Origin: Arenibacter nanhaiticus
GTDB taxonomy: Bacteria; Bacteroidota; Bacteroidia; Flavobacteriales; Flavobacteriaceae
Length of the DNA stretch: 64,000 nt
Assembly (NCBI RefSeq): GCF_900141935.1
Contig: NZ_FQYX01000021.1
Coordinates: 18,552 to 82,551 of the forward strand
Reading direction: 5' to 3'
Positions 36,764 through 45,479 of this stretch are shown here, piece by piece. The translations under genes and the position numbers were made by a program. The notes below the pieces were generated by a model that was given only the letters and a program-made list of their open reading frames with translations, was not told the DNA's origin and searched no databases. Position 1 is the first letter of the stretch, and each line of letters starts with the position of its first letter.

Positions 36764-37603
36764 ATGAAAAAAATATTGGTACCCGTAGATTTTTCCGAAC
36801 ATTCCGAATATGCCTTGGAAGTGGCCTGTAGAATGGCCAAACAAAATGCGGCAGAGATCGTAGTGCTGCACATGCTGGGCATTACGACAGTAGTCTATAA
36901 TACTGGGGAAGCACAAGAAATGGCAGAAGCCAATTACTATATGAAATTGGCAAAACAGCGGTTTAAAAAATTCTTGGACAAGGAGTATCTAAAGGGGATT
37001 AAGCTTACCGAAATCATTCAAAATTACAAGATATTTAGCGAAATAAACCAAGTGGCCCAAGAGCAGCAAATAGACCTTATTGTAATGGGGTCTCATGGCA
37101 GCAGCGGCTTAAGCGCTCTTTTTGTGGGCTCTAATACCGAAAAGGTAGTACGTACTTCCCGAGTGCCTGTTTTGGTGATTAAAAAGCATTTGCCCGATTT
37201 TAAACTGGAAAGAGTGGTCTTTGCCTCCGATTTTGAAATGGAAAGCATTCCGGCCTACCGAAAGGCCGTGAGTTTGCTTCAAAGCTTGGGGGCCAAGCTA
37301 CACCTGCTATATGTAAACCTTCCCAACGGAAAATTTAAAAGCAGCAAAGAAATGGAACTGCTGACAGCGGAATTTCTACAGGAAGCGAATAAGGGCGATT
37401 TTAAAGAAAATCCGCCTGTGGTATATGAATGTGCCTTTAGTATAGAACGGGGTATTTACCACTATAGCCATAAAATAAAAGCCGATCTAATTGCGCTGAC
37501 CACCCATGGCCACAGGGGGATGACCCATTTTTTTAAAGGAAGTATTGGGGAAGATATTGCTAATAGGGCCGATGTGCCCGTGATGACTTTTCTAATTTAT
37601 TAG
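36764..37603 (+). CDS. Tandem universal stress protein (Usp 2), both domains intact
   Basis: 279 residues, two UspA domains. Domain 1 has the full ATP motif GSHG...VGSN. Domain 2 has TTHGHRGMTHFFKGS, keeping the second half of the motif with Thr in place of the first Gly, a variant found in nucleotide-binding Usps. It is the only one of the six Usps here with a recognisable second loop. Preceded by FNR-like promoter and element R3. Confidence 0.92.
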   Translation: MKKILVPVDFSEHSEYALEVACRMAKQNAAEIVVLHMLGITTVVYNTGEAQEMAEANYYMKLAKQRFKKFLDKEYLKGIKLTEIIQNYKIFSEINQVAQEQQIDLIVMGSHGSSGLSALFVGSNTEKVVRTSRVPVLVIKKHLPDFKLERVVFASDFEMESIPAYRKAVSLLQSLGAKLHLLYVNLPNGKFKSSKEMELLTAEFLQEANKGDFKENPPVVYECAFSIERGIYHYSHKIKADLIALTTHGHRGMTHFFKGSIGEDIANRADVPVMTFLIY

Positions 37604-37635
37604 TACCGGTAGCAGGGATAACCATGCTTTATGGT

Positions 37636-38334
37636 TTAGGAAATATTCAAGGCCATATGAATCATTTCTGTAAAGGAGCTTTCCCGTTCATTGGCCGTCG
37701 TTCGTTGGCCAGTGACCAGAGAATCGGAGATGGTTAATATAGCGAGCGCCTGAACCCGGTGTTATGCTGCTATGGTATAGAGGCCGGCCGCCTCCATTTC
37801 TACACAAAGCACACCATAGGAGGCCCATAGTTTATAGGATTCGGGGTCGTCTTCATAGAATTCGTCAGAAGTAAGGACATTGCCCGCTTTTACATTTAAA
37901 TTATTTTTGTTGGCATAGTTGGCGGCTTTTAGCAACAACCCAAAATCTGCAGTCGGTGAAAAATCGGCATTGATAAAACGGGAATTGTTGATGCCCGAAG
38001 TAGACGAGGCCGACATGGCCAATACGATATCCCTGATATGCACATCTTCCTGATATGACCCGGCAGACCCTACCCGGATAAGACGTTTTACATCATAGTC
38101 CGTTATGAGTTCATGACAGTAAATTAAGGCCGATGGGATTCCCATGCCACTACCCTGTACCGATATTTTCTTTCCTTTAAAACTGCCGGTAAACCCTAAC
38201 ATTCCCCTGACATCATTGTAACAAAGTACATTTTCCAAAAATGTCTCGGCAATCCATTTTGCCCGCATAGGGTCACCGGGCAATAATACAGTCGAGGCAA
38301 TGTCTCCTTTTTTGGCTTCAATATGAATACTCAT
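37636..38334 (-). pseudogene. deoD: Purine nucleoside phosphorylase deoD with in-frame stop
   Basis: Codons 1-190 encode a normal DeoD ([11 protein letters not shown] at the start, [28 protein letters not shown]). Codon 191 is TAA (37762-37764), where a Lys would be expected. Reading through in the same frame gives 41 more residues, including [20 protein letters not shown], before a second TAA at 37636. No bases are gained or lost. The missing part holds the catalytic Asp of the ISD motif (Asp204 in E. coli), so the short product should be inactive. The cause is a recent nonsense mutation or a base-call error. Confidence 0.85.
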
Positions 38335-38416
38335 ACCCTTATCTTAATTTAAGGGGGAAATCATGCTAGTTTCTCATGGGACTTCTAAAAGTGAAGCCGC
38401 TGCCCCCCAATTATAT

Positions 38417-38545
38417 TTAATTTTTCTTCCTGTTTTGATTTTTGTTTTCTTCAATAGTTAAATGGTCGGTACTACTAGCTACTGTACCGTGAATTCCTTG
38501 TATAGGATTGTTTATTAGTACTATGCGGATGCCCTTAGGCTGCAT
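38417..38545 (-). CDS. Possible small ORF (42 residues) in the deoD leader
   Basis: ATG at 38545, stop at 38417. The product begins MQPKGIRIVLINNPIQGIHG and ends in a basic, Asn/Lys-rich tail. It lies 160 bp downstream of a minus-strand FNR-like promoter (38711-38754) and 82 bp before deoD, so the promoter's transcript would carry it. I know no homologue. Alternatives: a chance frame in a long untranslated leader. Confidence 0.4.
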   Translation of the reverse strand: MQPKGIRIVLINNPIQGIHGTVASSTDHLTIEENKNQNRKKN

Positions 38546-38710
38546 GAACTAGCGTATACAGTTATTGCATGGGGCATATAAATAGGATTTTGAATGCTAT
38601 CAGGCTAATACAAAAAGACTATGATAGCGGATTTTTAAAATAAAGAAGGCCTAATTTTGTATATTGATTGTTTTTTTACCGGATTTATTAAGAAAACTGC
38701 CCCTATTGTA

Positions 38711-38754
38711 TAAAAATAGGACGTTCCTATGGGGTAATTCATGATTGTAATCAG
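38711..38754 (-). promoter_or_regulatory. FNR-like box and -7 element pointing toward deoD
   Basis: Box TGATTGTAATCA at 38742-38753; minus-strand TATTTTTA at 38711-38718, exact spacing. The transcript would start near 38706, about 370 nt before deoD. Confidence 0.65.
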
Positions 38755-39290
38755 TTCCTCCCCCGCTAAACCGCGGGAATACCGGACGATATGACTTTTT
38801 GCTACAATAAAAGATACTACTCACCTCAATTGGTTAAAATCAAAAGAACCCGGCCTATTTTAATTTTCGTAAAAAATCAAGTGCTTTTCACAGCGGCTGC
38901 CGGAAGCCGTCCAAAGAGCATTTCACCCTTGTGAAAGCGGCCTGGGCGGTGCGGCCGTGCAAAGTGCGTAGAATTGTCCAATGAAGGGGCTAATTAGCAA
39001 CCTGGCCATCGCTACAGCTGGCTCCTCATTCCAAAGGTACACAGTACCTTTGTCTATCGGCCCTAGTTCGTTTTTTATTCATGGCTTGTCTATTGTTTTT
39101 TAAAGGAATTCATGAATGCTCCGCATTTCATCAATGGAAAAAATGAATAGGACCGAGAAGGAAATGCAACGACTTGCATTTACGCCGAGGGGCCAGCCGG
39201 CGCGGTGGAGAATGCTGAAGCTATCAAGAACTGTCCTTAAAAAGAAAAAATCCAATGAAAAAACAAAACACTAAATCGCAGTTTATAAAG
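38755..39290. other. Repeat-filled intergenic stretch before the sensor kinase
   Basis: Contains a family E fragment (38814-38920), the perfect palindrome CAAAGGTAC-aca-GTACCTTTG (39032-39052), and a family A hairpin (39149-39208). No gene seen. Confidence 0.65.
39149..39208 (+). repeat. Hairpin repeat family A copy
   Basis: AGGACCGAGAAGG, then the perfect hairpin AAATGCAA-cgac-TTGCATTT, then CGAGGGGCCAGCCGGCGCGG. Confidence 0.75.
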
Positions 39291-39299
39291 ACAATATTA

Positions 39300-39333
39300 T
39301 TGTAGTCATATGATAGTAAAAAAATTAACTTTG
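39300..39333 (+). promoter_or_regulatory. Possible vegetative promoter of the kinase-regulator operon
   Basis: TTG at 39300-39302 and TAACTTTG at 39326-39333, a good -7 match but with a long spacer. The start site would fall at or next to the ATG at 39338, implying a very short or absent leader. No FNR-like box here. Confidence 0.35.
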
Positions 39334-39337
39334 AATT

Positions 39338-40861
39338 ATGAAAAGTTTTCTAAAAAACAGTAATATTTTTAATTTACTTTCCGAAGGAATTTCTGAGGGT
39401 ATCATTGTGGTTAACCAATCTCAGGTCATTGTAGCCACGAATTCTTCGGCCGAAGAGATGTTTGGATATGAAAAGGATAGTTTACTTGGCCAACCCTTGA
39501 ACCTTTTAATACCCATGAAATATCGCCACGCCCATGGGGGACATTTTAACCATTTCATGGATAAAAGTGCCAAAAGGCAAATGGGGCATGGTCGCGACCT
39601 GTATGGGATCCGTAAAAACGGGGAGGAGTTTCCGGTAGAAGCTGGACTTAATCCTTTTGAGATCTATGGGGAAACCTATGTGATGGCGCTAGTGATTGAT
39701 ATTACGGAACGAAAACGAAAGGAGACAGAATTAAGCCATTGGGCAAAAATCTTTGAAGACTCCTTAAGTGAGATCTATATTTTTGATGTGGAATCCTATA
39801 AGTTTATCAATGTCAACAAAGGGGCACAGAAAAACATGGGCTACACCTTGGAGGAATTTAAAGCCTTGACGCCTTTAAATATAAAACCAGAGCTCAATGA
39901 AGAAGAATTCGGAAAACTTTTAAATCCCTTATTAAAACGGGAAGAATTAAAAATTAAGTTCGAGACTTCCCACCTGCGCAAAGATGGCAGTTTGTACCCT
40001 GTTGAGGTACACTTACAATTGTCCAATATGGGCGATAGGGAGGCCTTTGTGGCCATGGTTCTAGATGTTACCGAAAGCAAGAATTATACCGAACGATTAG
40101 AAAAAACAGTAGAGAAGAGAACAGAACAGCTCACCATTGCCTTGGCCAAGGAAAAGGAACTTAATGAGTTAAAAACAAGGTTCTTGTCCTTGGTTTCCCA
40201 TGAATTTAAAACACCATTGAGCAGTATTCTTACCTCTGTTACCCTATTGTCTAAATATACCCAAACAGAACAGCAACAGAAGCGAGATAAGCACGTAAAT
40301 ACTATAAAAAACAAGGTAAGACAGTTAGATACTATTCTTAGTGATTTCTTGTCCGTAGAACGCCTAGAATCCGGGAAAGTAAACTATAAAATAGAAATGT
40401 TCCCCCTGAGCAAATTGGTCAATGAAGTAGTCTACGATGCCAATATGCTGTTGAAACCAGGGCAAAAAATAGTATATCCGGAGAATATAGATAATATCAT
40501 TCTTAATTTTGATGAGAAAACCTTGGAATTGGTATTGTCCAATCTAGTACATAACGCCATTAAATATTCCCCCGAAAATTCTATCATTACCATGGAAGTT
40601 ACCCAAGAAAAAGAGGGAATAGTGCTTCAGATCATCGATGCCGGTATTGGGATTCCGGCCAAGGAACAGAAATATATTTTTAATCGTTATTTTAGGGCCG
40701 AAAATGCCTTGGTCAACCAAGGTACTGGGATTGGACTGAATATAGCAAAGCAGCATCTAGAGAATTTAGGGGCTTCTTTATATTTTTTTAGTGAGGAAAA
40801 TAAAGGATCTACTTTTACGGTTCGTATCCCCGTAAATGTTGAAGAAAAAATTAGCAAATGA
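39338..40861 (+). CDS. PAS-PAS sensor histidine kinase with FixL-like first PAS
   Basis: 507 residues, no membrane segments: PAS 1 (about 12-125), PAS 2 (about 130-250), a short coiled coil, HisKA with phosphorylatable His288 in LVSHEFKTPL, and HATPase with NLVHNAIKYS, DAGIGIP and GTGIGLNIAK. In PAS 1, His66 and Arg86 are 20 residues apart in HAHGGHFNHF...GHGRDLYG. FixL haem-ligand His200 and Arg220 have the same spacing and a similar GxGR context. So haem-based oxygen sensing is possible; His66-type PAS domains without proven haem are also common. It overlaps the regulator gene by ATGA and is certainly its partner candidate. Confidence 0.88.
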   Translation: MKSFLKNSNIFNLLSEGISEGIIVVNQSQVIVATNSSAEEMFGYEKDSLLGQPLNLLIPMKYRHAHGGHFNHFMDKSAKRQMGHGRDLYGIRKNGEEFPVEAGLNPFEIYGETYVMALVIDITERKRKETELSHWAKIFEDSLSEIYIFDVESYKFINVNKGAQKNMGYTLEEFKALTPLNIKPELNEEEFGKLLNPLLKREELKIKFETSHLRKDGSLYPVEVHLQLSNMGDREAFVAMVLDVTESKNYTERLEKTVEKRTEQLTIALAKEKELNELKTRFLSLVSHEFKTPLSSILTSVTLLSKYTQTEQQQKRDKHVNTIKNKVRQLDTILSDFLSVERLESGKVNYKIEMFPLSKLVNEVVYDANMLLKPGQKIVYPENIDNIILNFDEKTLELVLSNLVHNAIKYSPENSIITMEVTQEKEGIVLQIIDAGIGIPAKEQKYIFNRYFRAENALVNQGTGIGLNIAKQHLENLGASLYFFSEENKGSTFTVRIPVNVEEKISK

Positions 40862-41910
40862 AGAAAATACTTTTAATAGAAGATGATCTCGCTTTAAGAG
40901 AAAACACCGCCGAGCTATTAGAGCTCTCGGGATATGAGGTAACCACGGCTTCCAATGGAAAAATTGGTATAGAAACTGCCATGGAACTACTGCCCGATCT
41001 TATTGTATGCGATATTATGATGCCCGAAGTAAATGGATACGGTGTTTTACAAGCTATTTCGGAAAAGGAGGCCACCAAAAATATTCCTTTTATTTTTTTA
41101 TCGGCAAAAACCGAACACAAGGAAATAAGAAAGGGAATGGATATGGGGGCCGACGACTATCTGACAAAACCTTTTGAGGAAGAAGACCTTATCAGTGCGG
41201 TAGAGAGCCGTTTGGCAAAATCGATTCTTTTATCAAGATTGGGGAACCAAGCTGCCTCGGAAACATCCCATACCGGGGATAGGCTGAACAACCTTGCCCA
41301 ATTAAAGCTTTTTTTTAGCGAAAAGGGGCAAACGACAAGCTACAAGAAAGGCGAAATGATTTTTAATGAGGGCGAACCTTCCAATAGAATTTATTTGATT
41401 CTAAATGGTCTTGTGAAATGCCATAAAATGGATGAAGATGGGAAGGAATTGATTACTTCTCTGTATAAAAAGGAAGATTTTTTAGGGTTTACCTCATTTT
41501 TGGACAATATTCCTTATCAAGAATCGGCCACGGTCATAGAAGCGGTACAGCTGGCATGGACCACCAAGGACACCCTAAAATCTATTCTAGAAGAAAACCA
41601 TACGCTTTCTATGGAATTGATGGAGTTGTTTTCGGATAACCTTACGGAAATTAAGGGACAATTACTACATATGGCCTACAGTTCGGTGCGTAAAAAAACG
41701 GCACAGACCCTGCTGCAGTTTGCAGAAATATTAGGCAAGGATACCGAAGAACCCATAAAGATCTCAAGGACAGATTTGGCCAGTGTAGCCGGGATTGCTA
41801 CCGAAAGCCTTATCAGAACCCTTTCAGGATTTAAGAAAGAAGGGTTGATCGCCATAGAAGGTAGAAATATTAGAATTGTAGAGTTAAAAGCCCTTCAATA
41901 CGTAAATTAA
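40858..41910 (+). CDS. Receiver domain fused to a CRP/FNR-type transcription regulator
   Basis: 350 residues: receiver domain (1-125) with acidic pocket Glu8-Asp9-Asp10, phosphoacceptor Asp52 and a conserved Lys in LTKPF; then a cNMP-binding-like beta domain (about 150-265) without the Arg that binds cAMP phosphate (FLGFTSFLDNIPYQES); then an HTH_Crp domain (about 275-345). The recognition helix has Glu316 and Arg320, matching FNR Glu209/Arg213 and CRP Glu181/Arg185, while FNR Ser212 is replaced by Ile. No FNR-type Fe-S cysteine cluster. It is the likely reader of the TGAY-N4-RTCA boxes in this window. Confidence 0.9.
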   Translation: MKKILLIEDDLALRENTAELLELSGYEVTTASNGKIGIETAMELLPDLIVCDIMMPEVNGYGVLQAISEKEATKNIPFIFLSAKTEHKEIRKGMDMGADDYLTKPFEEEDLISAVESRLAKSILLSRLGNQAASETSHTGDRLNNLAQLKLFFSEKGQTTSYKKGEMIFNEGEPSNRIYLILNGLVKCHKMDEDGKELITSLYKKEDFLGFTSFLDNIPYQESATVIEAVQLAWTTKDTLKSILEENHTLSMELMELFSDNLTEIKGQLLHMAYSSVRKKTAQTLLQFAEILGKDTEEPIKISRTDLASVAGIATESLIRTLSGFKKEGLIAIEGRNIRIVELKALQYVN

Positions 41911-41923
41911 GGAGCTATTTTAT

Positions 41924-41966
41924 ATCAATGCCCTCTTTTTCGAAGCCTTGAGAAGAGGGTATTGAT
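41924..41966 (+). terminator. Hairpin after the kinase-regulator operon
   Basis: 14-bp arms ATCAATGCCCTCTT (41924-41937) and AAGAGGGTATTGAT (41953-41966), one G-T pair, 14 bp after the stop. There is no long T tract. Confidence 0.55.
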
Positions 41967-42191
41967 CCTTGACCGAAAACAAGGAAAAGCTGTCTTTTTC
42001 CCTTTATAAAAAAATTAGCACCCGTTCCAGTCGGAGTACTCTAAAAGGGTACCTTAATTATTGCAGCTTATTTTTTATAAATTCCCCACATATAAAATAG
42101 TTAGAATTAAGTATATAGATGTCAGAATTGACCTATAAATAGATTTTTCTACTGCGCTTCTTTTCTAAGGGAGGAGAAACTTTTTTGAAAA

Positions 42192-42235
42192 GTGATTTTT
42201 ATCATGTTTTTGAAATACCCATAGTTCTACATTTG
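42192..42235 (+). promoter_or_regulatory. FNR-like box and -7 element for usp 42254
   Basis: Box TGATTTTTATCA at 42193-42204 and perfect TACATTTG at 42228-42235, exact 36.5-bp spacing. The box centre is 55 bp before the ATG. Confidence 0.8.
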
Positions 42236-42253
42236 ACCGTGAAGCAGTTTTTA

Positions 42254-43114
42254 ATGAAGAACATATTAATACCAACAGACTTTTCGGAAAATTCTTGGAA
42301 TGCCATCCAGTATATTGTGGTATTGTATACCCATACGCCTTGTAATTTTTTTTTATTGCATGTAAAGGATGAGCAGTCCCCTTTATCGGGGGAATTTTCT
42401 TTGGATACATATAGGCAAGGACAAGGGGTAGCTTTAAAGGACTTTTCTAGTGCCACGGTAAAGATGGGGCTATTGTTAAAGCAATTACGACAGAACCAAT
42501 TACATACAGAGCACCATTTCCGAAGCATTCAAGATAATGGCAACCTAGTAGATGCCATAAGGGGCAGGATAGACAACTTAAAAATAGACCTTATTGTCAT
42601 GGGAGCTAAGGGGATTAATGTTAAACAATCCCTATCGACCATTATCGGAAGCAATACCAGGGATGTGTTGACCAAAGTGCGCTGTAATACCATGGTGATT
42701 CCAGAAAAAGTGACTTTTAAGATTCCTAAGGAAATTGTTTTTCCAACAGATTTTACCACTTTTTATTCCTTTCAGTTCTTAAAAACCATGGCCGAAATCT
42801 TGACCATTAGCCAATCTACCCTTCGCATTATGAATGCGTCTAAACTCAACGGTAATTTTACAGAATACCAATCGAGTAACAAAACCTATTTGCGCGATTA
42901 TTTGGAGGAATCTTTTACCGAGACTCATAGTTTTCACGATTTCACCCATGTAAAAATTACAACGGCTATTCAAGATTTTGTCGATTGCAAAAAGGCAGAA
43001 ATGATTTTGATGGTCGGAAAAAATGTGAATTTTCTCCAACAATTATTCTTTAAAGCAAAGACTGAAAACAATAGCTATTACACTACTGTGCCCCTTTTAG
43101 TAATTCATGGCTAA
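42254..43114 (+). CDS. Tandem universal stress protein (Usp 3)
   Basis: 286 residues from the ATG at 42254. The longer TTG-started frame would run through the FNR-like promoter and is rejected. Domain 1 begins NILIPTDFSENSWNA; its nucleotide loop GAKG...IIGSN has 11 instead of 9 residues between the glycines, so ATP binding is doubtful. Domain 2 begins EIVFPTDF and has no loop (ILMVGKNVNFLQQ). First Usp after the kinase-regulator pair. Confidence 0.9.
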   Translation: MKNILIPTDFSENSWNAIQYIVVLYTHTPCNFFLLHVKDEQSPLSGEFSLDTYRQGQGVALKDFSSATVKMGLLLKQLRQNQLHTEHHFRSIQDNGNLVDAIRGRIDNLKIDLIVMGAKGINVKQSLSTIIGSNTRDVLTKVRCNTMVIPEKVTFKIPKEIVFPTDFTTFYSFQFLKTMAEILTISQSTLRIMNASKLNGNFTEYQSSNKTYLRDYLEESFTETHSFHDFTHVKITTAIQDFVDCKKAEMILMVGKNVNFLQQLFFKAKTENNSYYTTVPLLVIHG

Positions 43115-43136
43115 GAGCTTACCCTAGCTTCTTGGC

Positions 43137-43180
43137 CTGATATAAATCATTGTTTCCACTTCTTTATAAAAGTATTTTTA
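43137..43180 (+). promoter_or_regulatory. FNR-like box and -7 element for the VOC gene at 43276
   Basis: Box TGATATAAATCA at 43138-43149 and TATTTTTA at 43173-43180, exact spacing. Leader about 91 nt. Confidence 0.7.
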
Positions 43181-43275
43181 AATGGATTTTAGGTCGTTTT
43201 CCGATCAGAAAGGCATTCCCGCCAAGATTTGTGCGTCCTAAAACATCATTTGGAAACCTATAAAATGATATAAAA

Positions 43276-43641
43276 ATGAATAACCCAGTACAATGGTTTG
43301 AGATCGCCACAACCGATCTGGAGAGAGCTAAGGAATTTTATGCCAAGGTTTTTAATTTAGAATTTCAATTTATCGAAATGCCCGATAGTAAAATGTATAT
43401 GTTTGGGGAACCCAATAAAATAGGCTCAGCAGGCTCTTTGGTGCAATCAAAGGACAACAAACCTAGCGCTAAGGGTACCCTTATTTATTTTTCTTGTGAA
43501 GATGTGGCTATTGAAGCAGGACGTATCGAAGAAGCAGGAGGGAAGCTGCTCCTTCCTAAAACAGCAATCGGGGAATTTGGATTTTTTACTCATTTTATAG
43601 ATACAGAGGGGAATAAAATCGGTCTGCACTCCAATAAGTAG
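43276..43641 (+). CDS. VOC family protein (glyoxalase-like)
   Basis: 121 residues beginning NPVQWFEIATTDLERAKEFY and ending GFFTHFIDTEGNKIGLHS, the two halves of a VOC fold with the usual Glu and His metal positions. This subgroup (often annotated as predicted enzyme related to lactoylglutathione lyase) has no defined substrate. Own FNR-like promoter. Confidence 0.87.
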   Translation: MNNPVQWFEIATTDLERAKEFYAKVFNLEFQFIEMPDSKMYMFGEPNKIGSAGSLVQSKDNKPSAKGTLIYFSCEDVAIEAGRIEEAGGKLLLPKTAIGEFGFFTHFIDTEGNKIGLHSNK

Positions 43642-43865
43642 CGGTGGGTGAAATACAACAATAATCATTTATAATGAACTGTATGGCTCCTGGAAACGAA
43701 CCATGTACGGATCCATTATTTTGATTTTATACTTGGTGTAGAGTAGGGCCGTAGGCGCTACAATCCATCCATGGTGTTTTTGTGGGATTTGGAAGTCCTG
43801 GGCTTAGAAGGGCTATACCTTTAGGGATACAGGGAGAAGCAACCTTCTTATTGGGGTGTAGCTTG

Positions 43866-43937
43866 TAAATAACATGACCAAGAATTGGACGTACAGACGA
43901 GTTCAGTTATGTGAATTACTTACGATCGTAAAAAACA
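43866..43937 (+). repeat. Dispersed leader element R4 (short, divergent)
   Basis: Reads AACATGACCAAGAATTGG, ACGAGTTCAGTTATGTGAAT and TACTTACGATCGTAAAAAAC, ending 13 bp before the Usp ATG at 43950. No FNR-like box was found in the 220 bp before it. Confidence 0.6.
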
Positions 43938-43949
43938 ATATAGCTACCT

Positions 43950-44801
43950 ATGAAAAAAATAGTCTTGCCCACCGATTTTTCAGAAAATGCATGGAATGCC
44001 ATTTCCTATGCCTTGCAGTTTTTTAAAAATGAAAAGTGCACCTTTTATATTTTACATGTTTATACACCTGCTTTTTATAGAATCGATTATCTCATAGGAG
44101 GGCCAGATTTTACCGCTATCCCGGATTCGGGCGTAGCTGATTCGGTGGCCAGATTAGAGAAAATCTTAAAGGACATAAAAAGACAATACCCCAATCCCAA
44201 TCATCGGTTTAAAACGGTCTCGGCCTTTAACACCTTGACCGATGAAATTATGGAGCTGTGCCAGAGCGAAGGCGTCGATCTTATTGTCATGGGGACCCAA
44301 GGCGCTTCGGGGGTCAAAGAAATATTTCTAGGCACCAATAGTGTACAGGTCATTCGCAAGGCCAAGATTCCGGTGCTGTTGGTACCGGCCTACTATGAAT
44401 TTGAAAACATCGGCGCTATCTTATTCCCCACGGATTATTTAACCCATTACAAGAAAGACGAATTGCAATATATTATAGACCTGAGCCTACTGCATAAAGC
44501 AACCCTTATTGTCATGCATGTCTTGGAAGCCAAAAGCTTAACCTCTGTTCAACAAAAAAACAAAGAGTATCTGCAAGCAGATTTGGCAGCGGTAAAGCCA
44601 CAGTTTAAAGAAATGGAAGGCCATAACATGCCCAATGCCGTTCAAGAATATATAGACCTATATCAGTTAGACCTTTTGGTGATGATGAATCGGTCGCATA
44701 CGTTTTTAGAAAAATTGCTGGTAAAACAAAATGTAGATGCCATCGGTCTCTATACCAAAGTGCCCTTTTTGGTCCTGAGGGATACTGCTAAGATGGGGTA
44801 A
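43950..44801 (+). CDS. Tandem universal stress protein (Usp 4)
   Basis: 283 residues. Domain 1 starts KIVLPTDFSENAWNA and has the complete ATP motif GTQG...LGTN. Domain 2 (from about 150, AILFPTDYLTHY) lost the loop (LLVMMNRSHTFLEK). It follows leader element R4 but has no obvious FNR-like box, so it may depend on another promoter or on read-through from 43276. Confidence 0.9.
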   Translation: MKKIVLPTDFSENAWNAISYALQFFKNEKCTFYILHVYTPAFYRIDYLIGGPDFTAIPDSGVADSVARLEKILKDIKRQYPNPNHRFKTVSAFNTLTDEIMELCQSEGVDLIVMGTQGASGVKEIFLGTNSVQVIRKAKIPVLLVPAYYEFENIGAILFPTDYLTHYKKDELQYIIDLSLLHKATLIVMHVLEAKSLTSVQQKNKEYLQADLAAVKPQFKEMEGHNMPNAVQEYIDLYQLDLLVMMNRSHTFLEKLLVKQNVDAIGLYTKVPFLVLRDTAKMG

Positions 44802-44871
44802 AGGGCAAGGCGGCAAACTGGTCATTGAAAAGATACAAAAGGTAATGCACCAAAGTAAAGGCGCTACTTTA

Positions 44872-45126
44872 TTAGGTCCAATAAGATTGGTCTGTAGATT
44901 CGTTCGGTTCCCCCGAACGTGTGTAAGTAATCATGGGATATCCTATTCTATATAGTTCTCGTTTGGCCTGTTCAAAAGCAAAGCTGTTCTTATAACGGAA
45001 AAATAATTTCCCTTCCAACACATCAACATCGACAACTCTTATGTCGAGTATTCTATTGAGGTTTCGGATAATCTTAAGTCTATCAGCATCGGTTTTAAGA
45101 TGCTGTATTTTGGCAACAGCCCACAT
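44872..45126 (-). CDS. Small ferredoxin-like-fold protein (HMA-like pattern)
   Basis: 84 residues. The strand-helix-strand pattern IRNLNRILDIRVVDVDVLEGKL, then a helix with FEQAKRELYRIGYPM, resembles the beta-alpha-beta plait of heavy-metal-associated domains, but there is no CxxC metal site. Function unknown. It has its own arm of the bidirectional FNR-like promoter at 45.18 kb. Confidence 0.7.
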   Translation of the reverse strand: MWAVAKIQHLKTDADRLKIIRNLNRILDIRVVDVDVLEGKLFFRYKNSFAFEQAKRELYRIGYPMITYTRSGEPNESTDQSYWT

Positions 45127-45148
45127 GGCGTTTTTTTTAGGTGTACGG

Positions 45149-45192
45149 TAAAATTATCACCTTAAAAAGAAAGTTGAAATGACCACAATCAT
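45149..45192 (-). promoter_or_regulatory. FNR-like box with -7 element for gene 45126
   Basis: Box TGACCACAATCA at 45180-45191; minus-strand TAATTTTA at 45149-45156, exact spacing. The box centre is 59 bp before the ATG. Confidence 0.7.
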
Positions 45193-45222
45193 TTAAGAGA
45201 GTCAGTATCTAGAGTATCTTTA
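45179..45222 (+). promoter_or_regulatory. FNR-like box with -7 element for usp 45480
   Basis: Same box; TATCTTTA at 45215-45222, exact spacing. The leader would be about 253 nt and holds no other feature I can name. Confidence 0.6.
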
Positions 45223-45479
45223 TGGGTATAAAATTTTTAAGAACAACATTGCCTACTTTTTGGTGTCATATAGTGGCATTGAGTAAAACAGCCTATAAAA
45301 AAAGACAACCAAACACAGTGAAGGGGCGTACATGTAAATCGGCCCTATCACCTACTAAGAAAGTGTAGTTTTAAAAGAAGGAGGGGGATAGAAAAGTAAA
45401 ATGGATTTGGTATTTTCTCGGTTTACAGAAGCATATTCCTCGTACTATAAACAACAAATAATCCGTAAAATATACTGAT

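Noticed and set aside
42185..42253. N-terminal extension of Usp 3 (and likewise 47115-47171 for Usp 6)
   Set aside because: Both begin with TTG and translate the FNR-like promoter; the Usp fold starts at the ATGs 42254 and 47172.
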